From the NCBI RefSeq assembly GCF_048544455.1, contig NC_133538.1:596658-660657 (forward strand): a stretch of 64,000 nucleotides of DNA. The letters are read 5' to 3'. Under the pieces are notes generated by a model that ran no database searches, was not told the DNA's origin, and saw only the letters and a list, made by a program, of their open reading frames with translations. Position numbers and translations under genes: made by a program. Origin of the DNA: Silene latifolia. Its lineage: Eukaryota; Streptophyta; Magnoliopsida; Caryophyllales; Caryophyllaceae. This document shows positions 23,453 through 34,369 of this stretch, in pieces (the stretch's first letter is position 1; each line of letters begins with the position of its first letter).

Positions 23453-24553
23453 AAAGAGGACTAGTTACACTTTGTTTCTAGGGTCTTTTCCTCCGAGGTG
23501 AAACTTGAAAAGAAAGTATTGGAAAGTAAAACATTACTCATAGTGCTACGATTCATGCATAAACCCTTAAGGACTTTCCCGGGCCGTCCCAGCGTTTCTT
23601 TGTGATGCGTGGGGAGCGACGTCCCACTATGCCAGGAACTCGCACATTGCTTGCTTCCGCTCCGCCTCGTCGTGGTTCTTGATGGTGGGGATGCTCTTCT
23701 AGGTACTCTACCTAAAGGCCCTTGCTCTATAAGACCCAAAAAGGATGGAGGGCATAGACCTTCTTGTAGAAGACTTGCCGAGACTTAGAGATGTCTAGGA
23801 GCATACATCCTTATAACATGTGAATGACAATGTGCGAAATGATTTTCCCGAGTCTTTTCAAAATTTTCCGTATCAATTTCAAAACCGAACTTTTGAACAA
23901 CTTACTGCCAAAATAGCATGATTTTCAAAACGCGGAATGCTGCCCAAATAGGACTAGATTTTTCGGCCCAAAATGAACTTTTATAGCCGGCATGCTGCCC
24001 ATTTTAAATCTCATTTTCAAATCGATCTTTCTTTTCTTCCAAAGTCAATCTGAAATGTTTCTCGAACCTTAACCAAGCATGAAATGCGTCGAGTCGTGTC
24101 CGGGTCCTGGCCGTGTTAGGCCAGGCGTGTTTCGTTCTAAGAGTCTAGAACACGACCTTGTTGGGTCGCCCAAGCCCACTTCTTGGGATTCGAGTCGTGT
24201 GGGTCGACCAATTGGTCTAGGATAGTCCACAGAAACGCCCAAGCTAGGCCATTTAGGGCGTTTCACTTGAACCTATGGGCTATGTTAGTCCAATCACGGG
24301 TTTAGTCACACCGAGTCCAGTTTAGAATCGAGTTATGATGGTTTGGGTCGTGTCGTTTTGTCGAAGTCCAAAATGAGTCAAGGTCTAAATCCAACCGTGA
24401 GTCGAACCTTTTGGGTTAGTCAGTCTTAAGTCGAGTCTTGACTTGAGTCAAGTTGGTGTCGTGTCCTTAAGTGTGCAGGGGCTCTTACTTTTAAATATTG
24501 ACTCGGTTCGGGGTTTTCTTGTAGAAAGGCCGTCAAAAACCCGACTTCAAGCA
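23453..24553 (+). other. Retand-like 5' untranslated region
   Basis: About 1.1 kb with no supportable reading frame. It contains two imperfect copies of a CCCAAAT(A)GGA..TT / GCATGCTGCCCA type segment around 23935-24005 and is otherwise of mixed composition. Confidence 0.5.
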
Positions 24554-26010
24554 ATGGAAGATGCTGTTAACAAACTCACTGAGGCCGTGAACCTCATGAT
24601 GGCCAGAATGGATGTGATCGAATCCAAGATGGGTGAAGATTCCTCTTCATCTACCCCACCTCTGGCAGATCTGGAGAAACGGTTCAAGTTCATTGAGGAC
24701 CGTCTGAAACTCTCCCAGGGGAAGAACATCCATTACGAAAATGCTAGGGCCTATGCCCCAATTCAGGATAAGTTGCCCACGAACATGGTACTGACTGATA
24801 TCCCAAAGTTTAAAGGCACAGAAGATCCAGTCCACCATGTTAAGGCCTATAAGGGGTACTTAGCACTGAAGGGAGTGCCTGCTGACATGCTCTCTGAAAT
24901 TTTCGCTCAATCCCTGGATGAACACCCGAAGGCGTGGTTCTACAATCTGGACCTTAAGAACTTCCCTACTTTCGAAGATATCACGGTGGAGTTTTGTAAG
25001 CACTATGCTGACAATGTCGAGATATGAACCAATATAAGAACGCTAGAGGTTATGACACAGAAAGAAAAAGAAGGCTTTACTGAATTCCTTGCAAGATGGC
25101 GCGCTGAAAGCGTGAAATTAGCCAAGAAGCCTGATGAAGTTGAAATGGTAGATATGTTCGTAAAGAATCTACGACCTATTTATGGCAATGCTCTGAAATA
25201 CCAGAATTTTGGCTCTTTCAAAGAATTGATAAGAATCGGGATAAAGGTAGAAGATGATGTCATAAGGGCAGAGGCTGAAAAGCCAAAAGGGTACCAAGGG
25301 GCCTCATCGTCTAAGGGCAAGGCCCCAGCAACGACCCATATTGATGAAGCCATCAATCTCTTAGAAGGGCAATCGAGAAGTCGTAACGCCAAACACCTAG
25401 GGCATTCACCGATATCGGATGCACTTATACATACGCTCTCCAAAGGCTCATAGCCCAAGGAAAGCTGAAGCCTATTGGTCCAACTCCGGACCCTCCCGCT
25501 GATCAACAAGGTAAATGGTATAAACCAAATGCCTATTGTGCCTTTCATCAAGGGAAAGGCCATGATACTGAAAGGTGTTATCGACTGAAGCACGAAATTC
25601 AAGACATGATTGAGAATGGAACACTCCCGATCCCAACTGTTAAACCCAATAACATCACCAATCCATTTGGCGATCACACTAACTTTGTTTCCGTTGAAGA
25701 CAATGTCGATTATTCCCATCTTATCCGCCCATTTCACTTGAAAGGGGTGTTTATCGGGAAGATATTTGTGGATTGCTTTGAATTCTTGCCAAACCCGAAG
25801 AATGAAATTCAAGTCGGGAGTCTTGCTCTAGAATGTACTCCTCTCGTTAACGAAGTTAATAAAAGACAATTCGATTCACCAACTTTCATCACTGGCGTAG
25901 ATCCTCAGAGGACTACCTCAAGATGGAGGCAGACCATCAAAGGGATCAAGGACCAGAGCCGAGCATCTAAGCTGACAGATGAACAAGAGAAAGCTCAAGA
26001 CCGGATTTGA
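24554..26010 (+). pseudogene. Retand-like gag relic
   Basis: Gag of a Tat-lineage gypsy element, which would form the particle and bind RNA. The best start is the ATG at 24554 (MEDAVNKLTEAVNLMMARMD), which opens a coiled-coil-like stretch. The capsid-like part follows (DIPKFKGTEDPVHHVKAY; AWFYNLD). A TGA at 25025-25027 lies inside an otherwise conserved segment (IRTLEVMTQKEKEGFTEFL), consistent with loss of an Arg codon. Near 25400 a frameshift moves the reading into RAFTDIGCTYTYALQRL and then the nucleic-acid-binding segment YCAFHQGKGHDTERC at about 25535-25580, the C..H..C variant zinc knuckle of Tat elements. The last frame ends at 26010 and no pol follows. It is broken, so not functional as it stands. 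Confidence 0.88.
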
Positions 26011-26582
26011 AAATTATGAGTCGGGATCTGTTTTCTTATCTTAGTCGAGTCGAGTCTAGGACTTTCTTTTCCTGAAGTTGAGTCGTTTATTCCACGATGA
26101 CCTAGGGTGTGTCCTAGGAATCGTTCCTTCGAGTCTGTTAAGCATGTGTCATTCCAATAAAAGTTGCAGTTCGTTTCCAAATATGTCTTGTTTCCAATCC
26201 TCAATCATTCCGAAACATGATAAAACACACAACACACTCAAAGGCATCCCTGGGGTAGAAATATGTCCCGTTTCAAAATGTAAGGTACAATAGGATTCCG
26301 TGTTTGATTCCTTTACCTATTCCATGTCTGGCGGTAGAAAACCTCCATCAGAACCAGTGCTTTTGACAAGCTTTTAGATGATTCTAGGACGAGCCCAGAC
26401 TAGCTTCTTGTTTTCCATATCGATGACGGAAGGCAAGCCTTTTTCCCACAGAATCATCCCCTCTCGAAGAGAGAAGATATCAACCCGTTCTAAGAAGGAA
26501 TTGATAATTCTAACCCAATTTAGTTGGCGAAGCCCAGTTTTTAAGGTGTATCCGTTTGTAACTAAGGGAATGAATAGAAGAC

Positions 26583-26710
26583 CATTTTCAAGAAGAGAAG
26601 AAAAAAAAAAAGAGATGAAAAAGAATGAAAAGATGAGAAAAAAAAGGACGAAAAAAAAGCAAAAGAAAAAAAATGAAAAAGATGAAAGAAAAAGAAAAAA
26701 GGAAAAAAGA
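26583..26710 (+). repeat. Purine-only tract (A with scattered G)
   Basis: About 125 bases of almost pure A/G on the element strand. Element E has a similar tract on its own coding strand (plus-strand pyrimidines at 62344-62490), also in the 3' untranslated part. It makes one apparent open frame rich in Lys and Glu, which I regard as an artefact. Confidence 0.85.
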
Positions 26711-27506
26711 TGTTGAAATTACGGAAGCCAGAATTCAAGTCAAGTACCCATAGTTGAGGTTCAATGGGCGAAGCCCAAAAGCGTAAGTAGTGACCTCTTT
26801 ACCCTCTAAGTCCTTCCCGAGACGGTTCAAGGGGATAGTCGGGAATTTTGAGAATCATTCCGCTTGTCTTTGTTACACCCACCCTTAGGGTCCAGGATAT
26901 GGAGATTTGAACCCACATTGTTTTCCAACCCATTTGCACTCGGATTTCATCAAAACCGAGACACCTTTTCCAACCACGATGTAAGCCATAACCCGTTGGC
27001 CTTAGCACCACAAAGCGAACCTTCAGAATGATGGTTTACCTTACAAACCTATTTTACCAAGCTCCACATCCCAAAGAATCAAAACCTTTTGTACCAACCC
27101 TAGACACGGGATACAACGTTACCTTATAGACTAGAATGGGATACGACATGATACATAAGGTGAAACCTTTGAGTGTGTACACACAATCAAAATGCCATGT
27201 TTATGCACCATGATCGAACTACGTCGGATTTGATTTCGCTCCACGCGAATACGTAGGCAGTCCTTCAGAATAAGGGATTCAATCCACTCATCAACCAAGT
27301 TGTCATCTTGTAGGTTTCTTATGGGTCTTAACCAAGTCCAAATGAAGCCACCTTTGTTTCAATCCGTCTTAGTACTCGATGTAAGCTAGGATAAGGATAT
27401 AGGTTCAGATGAATAGTGTCAAGTCTCAGAATGAGCTTTATCGAACGGTGTAGGTAAAGATGCTGAGTCAAATAGATGTGGGTTTTTGTTGGGAACAGAA
27501 AATATG

Positions 27507-27617
27507 AAAAACCCGCTGAAAAGAAAGAAGGCGTGGAAGAAAAATAGTAAAAGCCCGCTGAAAAGAAAGAAGGCGGTGGTAAGAAATAATGAAAACTCGC
27601 TGAAAAGAAAGGAGGCG
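27507..27617 (+). repeat. Tandem repeat, three units of about 42 bp
   Basis: The core CGCTGAAAAGAAAGAAGGCG occurs at about 27513, 27556 and, with one G for A, 27598. Spacers are A-rich. Confidence 0.9.
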
Positions 27618-28104
27618 AGGAGAAGTGTGACAGAATGTTCCCAACAAGAGTGATGTGTGATGTCTAAGTGTTCTCATAAAATCAGTCTGTGTTTAGTGTC
27701 TGGGCGAAGCCAACGTTGTTGCTCCGTGAGTTTAATCCACCCTGTCAATGCCAATTGATCTTGATTCCCATGTGCCCTCGGGAGCACGACCATGTCATAC
27801 GATATCTTCGTCCCAAGTTCGACGACCTTGTGATTCCCATTTGCCATCTTTTGGTGCGCCGGATTGGCCAATTTACGTTTCTACCCCCAACAAGTCAATA
27901 ATCGAATTAAAACCCGTGCACACTTATGGTTTTATTTTCTTTTTTTTTGTTTTACGGTAGCGAGCTACGCCCACGTTGTTTACGGGTCATACGGAGTGTC
28001 TGAGTCGTATTTCATGCTCACCCATCAAGGTTCGATTTAAAAAAATTTCAAAATTTCAAAATTCCAAAAACTTTTTGTGAATTATGGATAGATGATCCAA
28101 GTAG

Positions 28105-28275
28105 TGGAATCTTTTCGGGTCGATGACCCCAATCTTTCGAAATTCAAAATTTCAAATTCAATTTTTGAAAGGTCGATGGCCCAACATTCCAAGTGATATC
28201 AAATTCAAACTTCGGGCTGATGGCCCAGTTTTTCAAAATTTTCAAATTCAATTTTCGGATCGATGACCCAATCTT
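28105..28275 (+). repeat. Repeats of a GGTCGATGACCC motif
   Basis: Four variants of a near-palindromic GG(T/C)CGATG(A/G)CCC core occur at about 28108, 28172, 28227 and 28259. They are separated by AT-rich TTTCAAAATTTCAAATTC-type spacers. A further copy (AGTCGATGACC) is at about 28774. Confidence 0.75.
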
Positions 28276-28377
28276 TCAAATGATCCAATTTCAAGAAAGA
28301 TAATCCAAATGTGCTTAAGTGATGATTATTGCTCGTACATTTTCTATGTTTCAAATATAGCAGGATATGCTTCAACT

Positions 28378-28450
28378 GGGGGCTCTAAAGTCTTCGACTT
28401 TAGAGCCATCACAAATCAAAGGGCTCTGAAGCCGGTTGGCTTCAGAGACC
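28378..28450 (+). repeat. Two adjacent stem-loops after a PPT-like sequence
   Basis: Stem-loop 1 pairs GGCTCTAAAGTC (28381-28392) with GACTTTAGAGCC (28396-28407): 12 perfect pairs around a TTC loop. Stem-loop 2 pairs GGGCTCTGAAGCC (28421-28433) with GGCTTCAGAGACC (28438-28450), one mismatch, loop GGTT. The arms of the two are related (GGCTCT-AAG). Just before them, AACTGGGGGCTCT at 28374-28386 resembles the true purine tract AAAGTGGGGGCTC at 28968. Confidence 0.9.
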
Positions 28451-28590
28451 ATTATCAAGATGTAAAGGATGACATCCACCAAGAATTCAATTCAATTACA
28501 AGATTAAGAAATGGAAGAATTCCGTAGCTGAAAGCAAATGACGAAAGCGGCGGCAACCTCCTTGGAAAGTTCCGTCCCATTCGGACAAGC

Positions 28591-28676
28591 GCCAGCAGAT
28601 GATAAATTTTGGGCAAATGTCAGCAGATGATGAATTTTGGACATACGCCAGCAGATGATAAACTTTGGGCATGTGT
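28591..28676 (+). repeat. Tandem repeat, three units of 28 bp
   Basis: Units start at 28591, 28619 and 28647. Each holds a CAGCAGATGATRAA core followed by a TTTGGRCA end. Confidence 0.88.
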
Positions 28677-28967
28677 CACAGTTGCTGAACTACGACGTGG
28701 GTTTGATTCCGTCAGAAACGGATACGTAGGCGCCTAAGGATAAGGCTCAATCCACCATATATGCAATTTATGAGTCGATGACCAATGATGACAATTTGAC
28801 GGAACAAAAGCAAGAGTTAATCCCCGACGAAGTTTCAGGTATGATCTCTTCTTATGGCTGGCAAGCTTATATACGCAAGTCTAATGGACTATAAACGACC
28901 CGCGGAATCCTCAGGTCGAAAGGGACCTGGGGTATACTTTGACTTTCGCCTTGTCCAAGCCTCAGTC

Positions 28968-28980
28968 AAAGTGGGGGCTC
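28968..28980 (+). other. Retand-like polypurine tract
   Basis: AAAGTGGGGGCTC lies directly before the 3' LTR start (TGTAGATACC), the normal plus-strand primer site. Confidence 0.9.
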
Positions 28981-31900
28981 TGTAGATACCCGTATCCGTC
29001 GATATTGGAATTTATAGAGAACCCGACAAACACCCGATGATGATAGGACACATGTATTCTTTAGTTGTCATTGTCATTATTTGGGTTCGTTTTACGATGT
29101 AGAATGAGCGTTCTCGACGAAGTATTTTATTAATTTAAATGATATTTAAATTAAATGTTTTTTAAAGTGAATTCATTTTATTGTTTTAACTTGAATTTAT
29201 TTTCTTAAATTTATTTTATTGAAAATAAAATATATTTTTTTGATTTGAAAAATCATTCTTTAATTAATTGATTTGAAAAAGCAATTTAAATCGTTTTATA
29301 AATCGTATTTGAAGAACTCGTTTTTTACGACGATTTTATACGCGATTTTGAGCTCGTTTTCAACTTGATTTGGGCACGATTTTCGAAGAAAACTCGAACC
29401 AATTCCTGACCCATAACCCAATCCATCACTCACCCTCATAACCAGGCCCTAATACCATGCAAACCCACGTCCATACCTCCTTATTTTCGAGCCCCAAACA
29501 GCAGCACAAACCAGTCCGTCACCCTTCAACCCGAGTCCACTAAACAGCCCCAAACCCGCTCCGAGTCCACTTAAACCCGTGCCCATTAACCCTAATCCAT
29601 AGCCTAGTATCCTACCCATATTACCCTAGCTTAACCACCAAGCAAAACCCCTCCAAAACCCTACACGAGCTCACGAAAGCTGCTGGACAGCAGCAGCGAA
29701 ACAGAGCAGCCCGACTGCTTGTTGCTCTCTTTCACCCTACTTTAACTCCCTATAAATACCTCTCCTCGGCCATACTTTCATTCCTCTAAGTTCTCCATAC
29801 ATACTACCGTCACTTACAAGCTTTAAACTCCAGAAACAAACCCTAATTCCCTCTCAAAAACCCTCGACAAAACCGACTTACAAACTGAGAATCAGTTTGT
29901 GTGTCTTCTTTGAAACCGTTCGTTCAACCATCAAACCTCCATTAAAATTCGAGTTTCTTGTTCCTAATTAACCATACAACATCCACCTGCATCTTAGACA
30001 AAGATTTACGAGCCAAATTGCCCTTGAGAGTACACGAATCCCCTCGAAAAACAGAGTGTTATACACTCTGTTTTCGCGGCTTTTCCTGTCTGTCCAGTTC
30101 TGTTTGTGCTCGTTTTTCATGCCCAATAACTCAAAACGAGCAGGGATTGTTTTAAGATATCTGTTCTCCTCTCTTTCTAATTTTCAAAACATCTTTTAAA
30201 TCGAATTTTCACCATGAAACGAGAGAGAAATCGCAGTTTGAAAGTTGCTGTCCAGATTTGCAAAAAACGTGTTGTTTGCTTTATTCCTTCGTCGACGACG
30301 GCCTCTCGAGATAAAATCTACGATCGATTACGACCCAAGACGGTGTCAACGATACATGTAGGTTGAGGGTGCATCAAATCCTCCTCTTCTCCCTTTTATT
30401 TCGTTCTTTTTATGTTTGTTTTTTATTGTTTCGTTTTACATTGTTTATCGTTTTGTTTATCGTTTGATATCGTTAACTATGAAACTAGTTTAGTCCGAGT
30501 ATGAGTTAAAGTACCACCATGAACACCCGCGTTGACTTGAAATGGGAAAGAAATCCACTACGTCAGTCGGTCGTATCCCCCGTCTCATTTACATATCCTC
30601 GTGTTCAAGGTAGGGCATTAATAAAACGATTTCTAACTTCGTTCCTCGCTTTTGATCCCTCGTTTGTTTCGACCAATTCGACCTACCCTAGGACCCTTCA
30701 CATGTTAGTTCGACCTCTGATTGTTAACATATGACTCATTTAGATGACATTAGATCAATTTAATAACCTAATTAGACACGTTAGGTGGCTTCGACATAGC
30801 TTTAAAAATCAACTAACAATTCTATAACTTAATTGAACGCATCTCTCTTTTCACTCGATTTCTCGCTAGCATAGGAGTGCGTGATTAGCACCTTCTTATT
30901 AACACTCGATGAGTAGCGTTAATATCGTAACTTCGTGACCTAATTTGATCCCTTTAGGCCGTGTAGAATACACATTCGCGTGACATCTTTTCAATCGATT
31001 AACGTCGTTTCTAACTTGTTTTCTAGCCCATTTTCGAACTCGTTTCGCGATTATTTGATCTAACTAATGAACTTGACCTAGGAACTAGGATGGCCGTGGT
31101 TTGGCCGTGAGGTTGGCCGATTTCTTTGTCCTTCTTGCTTTGTTTTTTTGTACCAATTGTTCTTTGTTGTTTCGTTGCTTGTAATTTATAATTTGCCCAT
31201 CGAGTTGTAACTTTCAAGTTTGTTTTACTTTTATCGAGTCAAAAGCTTCTTCAAAAACCTTAGTCTTATTTGGTTAGATGGTTGTGCTCCAATTCGTGTA
31301 AGAGCGTAGTAAATCGCATGTTGTTTAAAGCGACATGGCCCGATTTATGCTAGTGCATGCTTTGGTGTGTGGCCCTATGTCTAATTCGATTAGATTAAGT
31401 GAAAGCACGCATCTTGAGGAGTGACCCAAGGCCGTGAGTCATGTAAGCCGTGGGCCACCCCCCTTGTGCACGTTTCCCTAGGCCGAATTGGCCGTGTAAT
31501 GTGTCGTGTACGGTTTTGTGTATAGCGTTGTATTTTAGATCGAGTTGTATCTTTAATTTATCGTTGTGTCAGCATGAAATGCCTGGGTTGTAATAGGATA
31601 GATCCCAACGGCTCCCCCATTCCCCCATAAGCCTTGTTTGCTTTGTTTTGTATGTTATTAGATCAATCAACCCACATGCTAAATTACAACTTTGACAAAA
31701 TTAGTTTAGTTGCATCTAAATCGACATAGAAACTTCACATGTTAGGGTTTTGAAAACGATGTTTGCATATCATATATCGTAGTAGCTATGACCTTGTTTG
31801 AAATCCGACACTTGACTTAGTAGAGGCCGTTATCGACGGGCGGGGTTAGGTGTCCTTACGGGCTTCCTAACACGTACCCTCACCCCTTACTCAAGATCTA

Positions 31901-32165
31901 TGGTTTGTGGATCCGTCTAAATACCATTGGATTACGAGAGTCATTCTAATCGAGTGATATAGGGTACAAGTCTTTATCTTTAATCACTCGTAGTCGATTG
32001 GCTTTATGCTTTTCGATGAAAGGTGTAAAGTTGACTTGAACGGTTCCAAGTTACCAAAAAAACTTGGTGGCGACTCTAATTTGTCTTAATTCGATTCGAA
32101 GGAACCTCGAGTCGATTATGCCTAGTGTGGATCCGAGGACGCAGTTCCCGAGGGCCTTGTCTACA
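28981..32165 (+). repeat. Retand-like 3' LTR
   Basis: Nearly identical to 20252-23432, with scattered substitutions and small replacements (for example around 29116 and 30070-30085). It is followed by the target duplication ACTAG at 32166-32170. Confidence 0.95.
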
Positions 32166-34369
32166 ACTAGCCACAACAAAAACTCGTTGTTCGGTAGGCG
32201 AATAGAAGTAATGACCAAACGTTCCTTTTGGATAACCAATAAAGTATGTCTTGACCGATCGCGGGCCGAGCTTATCCTCGTGTCTCCACTTGACATAAGC
32301 CTCGCAGCCCCAAACCCGAATAAAGGACAAGTTAGGTACCGTTCCCTTCCACATTTCATATGGAGTTTTGTCGACAGCTTTAGTCGGACTTCGGTTAAGT
32401 ATAAGAGCAGCTGACAAAAGAGCAAAACCCCATAATGAATCAGGTACTACCGTGTGACTCATCATGGATCGAACCATATCAAGTAATGTTCGATTCTCCG
32501 TTCGGACACACCATTTAATTGAGGTGTTCCAGGTGGAGTTAATTGTAAAACGATTCCACAGTCTTTGGGGTGTTGATCAAACTCATTTGAAAGATATTCG
32601 CCACCCCGATCTGAACGAAGTGCTTTAACCTTTCTACCCAGTTGGTTTTCAACCTTATTCTGGTATTCCTTGAATTTCTCAAAGGACTCACTTTTATGCT
32701 TCATCAAGTAGACATATCCGTATCTACTCAAATCGTCCGTGAAAGTGATAAAATATCTATAGCCATCTCTAGCGGTAATTGTCATAGGTCCACAAACATC
32801 AGTATGTATGAGTCCTAATAGGTCACTAGCGCGCATTCCAACACCTTTGAAGGAAATTCGAGTCATCTTGCCGATAAGACATGATTCACAGGTGCCAAAA
32901 GTAGAAAAATCGAATGCGGGAATAGTCCTATTCTCGACGAGTTTCTTTACACGTTTTTCATTTATGTGTCCCATTCGACAATGCCATAGATAGGTTTGAT
33001 CTTTGTCACCAACCTTTAATTTCTTATTATTCACGTGTAATATTTCTGTGGTTTGATCTAAGATATAAATTCCATTCATGAAAACTGCTTTGCCATAAAT
33101 CACTTCATTGAAAGAGAAAATACAGCTATTATCCTTTATTAAAAATGAAAAACCGTCTTTATCAAGTACGGAAACTGAAATAATGTTCTTAGACAAACTG
33201 GGTATATAGTAACAGTTATATAAATATAACTCAAAACCACTAGGGAGTTGGATTACGTATGTTCCCTTCGAGACTGCAGCAACTCTAGCTCCATTCCGAC
33301 TGCAGTCCACATCACCCTTTCCGAGAGGTGTGATGTTTTTTAGGCCCTGCAAATGATTACACAGATGAGAACCACAACCAGTATCAAGTACCCAAGTTCC
33401 AAAACTTGCATGGTTAATCTCAATCATATGAATATAAGCTGACATACCAACAGGAGTGACGCAGCCTGCTTTGATGTCCTCACGGTACACGGGACAGTTC
33501 CTCCTCCAATGTCCAGTCTTGTGACAATGGTGGCATTCAATGTCACCGCCCTTGCTCTTTGCCTTGCCTTGTGAGCCACTAGTCCCACCAGGACCACTCT
33601 TACCGTTTTCTGGCTTCTTAAACTTTGGCTTACCTATAGTTAGGTCGCCTGGAGCTTTGCCCTTACCCTTATTCTTGTTGGAAATCATGAGAACATCTTG
33701 CTTCATGCTCCCACTCAATTTCATATCCTTCTCGGTCTGTACGAGAAGTGAGTGTAGCTCATGAGGACTTTTCTTCATGTCATTCATGTAGTAATTTGCC
33801 CTGAAAAGGGCAAAACCATCATGAAGTGAATGAAGCATACAGTCAATGACTATGCTCTCACTGATTTTGCAATCAAGTGCCTCCAATTTCTCGACATTCT
33901 CAATCATGTTAAGAATGTGTGGGCTAACCGGTTGGCCCTTCTGGAGTTTCGCATCAAAGAAGCGACAGGTATGCTCATAAGTAACGATTCTCAGTGCTTT
34001 TGAGAACTCGTTAGTGAGCGTGGTGAAAATCTTGTTTGCACCTTGGGCAATCAAGCGTCTCTGCAAATTGGTTTCCATTGCAAAGATGAGTACGTTCTTT
34101 ATGGCACCCGCTTCCATGACGAAGTCACTATAAGCAAGTGACTCATTAACTCCTACATTGGGGCCTGGGTTTATCGGTATTGGCTCGGTTAAGTACTTGA
34201 GCTTACCGTCAGCAATGGCAGCATCCCGCAATGATGCCTCCCAGTCCGCAAAGTTGGACCCGTCATTTTTCAGACGTGTGAACTGATTCATGTGTTCCAT
34301 GAAAGCTTTCAGCCAGGACTCGCGTCCAAGTGTGGCACTTGGCATTGGGATTTCGTTATTTCCAGCCAT
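32166..34369 (-). pseudogene. Copia B gag, protease and integrase part
   Basis: Minus-strand frame from the ATG at 34369 (MAGNNEIPMPS) open to 32462. Gag occupies about the first 290 residues and ends in a complete zinc knuckle CHHCHKTGHWRRNC (about 33530-33490). Protease WVLDTGCGSHLCNH, with intact DTG, is at about 33400. The GAG-pre-integrase segment YLWHCRMGHINEKR is at about 32995. Integrase core LIHTDVCGPM and ALRSDRGGEYLS follow. A one-base shift near 32490 moves the reading into the next frame (MVRSMMSHTVVPDSLWG), which continues to the gypsy insertion at 32165. This is a better preserved relative of the Copia A polyprotein and can be used to read its lesions. Confidence 0.94.

Larger units (their letters stand above)
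26011..28967 (+). other. Retand-like 3' non-coding region
   Basis: Nearly 3 kb where pol would be expected, with no gag-pol motif in any frame I could read. It holds a purine tract (26583-26710), three sets of tandem repeats and two hairpins, listed separately. Tandem repeats in this position are a known trait of Retand and Ogre elements. Confidence 0.75.
20252..32165 (+). mobile_element. Retand/Tat-type Ty3/gypsy element without pol
   Basis: A complete 11.9-kb element with LTRs 20252-23432 and 28981-32165 (about 3.18 kb each, TGTAGATACC to GTCTACA or GTCCACA). The target duplication is ACTAG at 20247-20251 and 32166-32170, inside Copia B. The primer site is TGGCGACTCCATTGGGA (tRNA-Arg type, as in Tat/Ogre/Retand) and the purine tract AAAGTGGGGGCTC ends at 28980. 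The internal region holds a gag relic and then nearly 3 kb of non-coding tandem repeats. No protease, RT, RNase H or integrase motif is visible, so it depends on a relative. LTR divergence looks like 1-2% by eye. Long LTRs and 3' tandem repeats fit the Retand group known from Silene. Confidence 0.93.

Noticed and set aside
26378..26716. Open frame rich in Lys and Glu
   Set aside because: It is produced by the A/G-only tract and has no other support.
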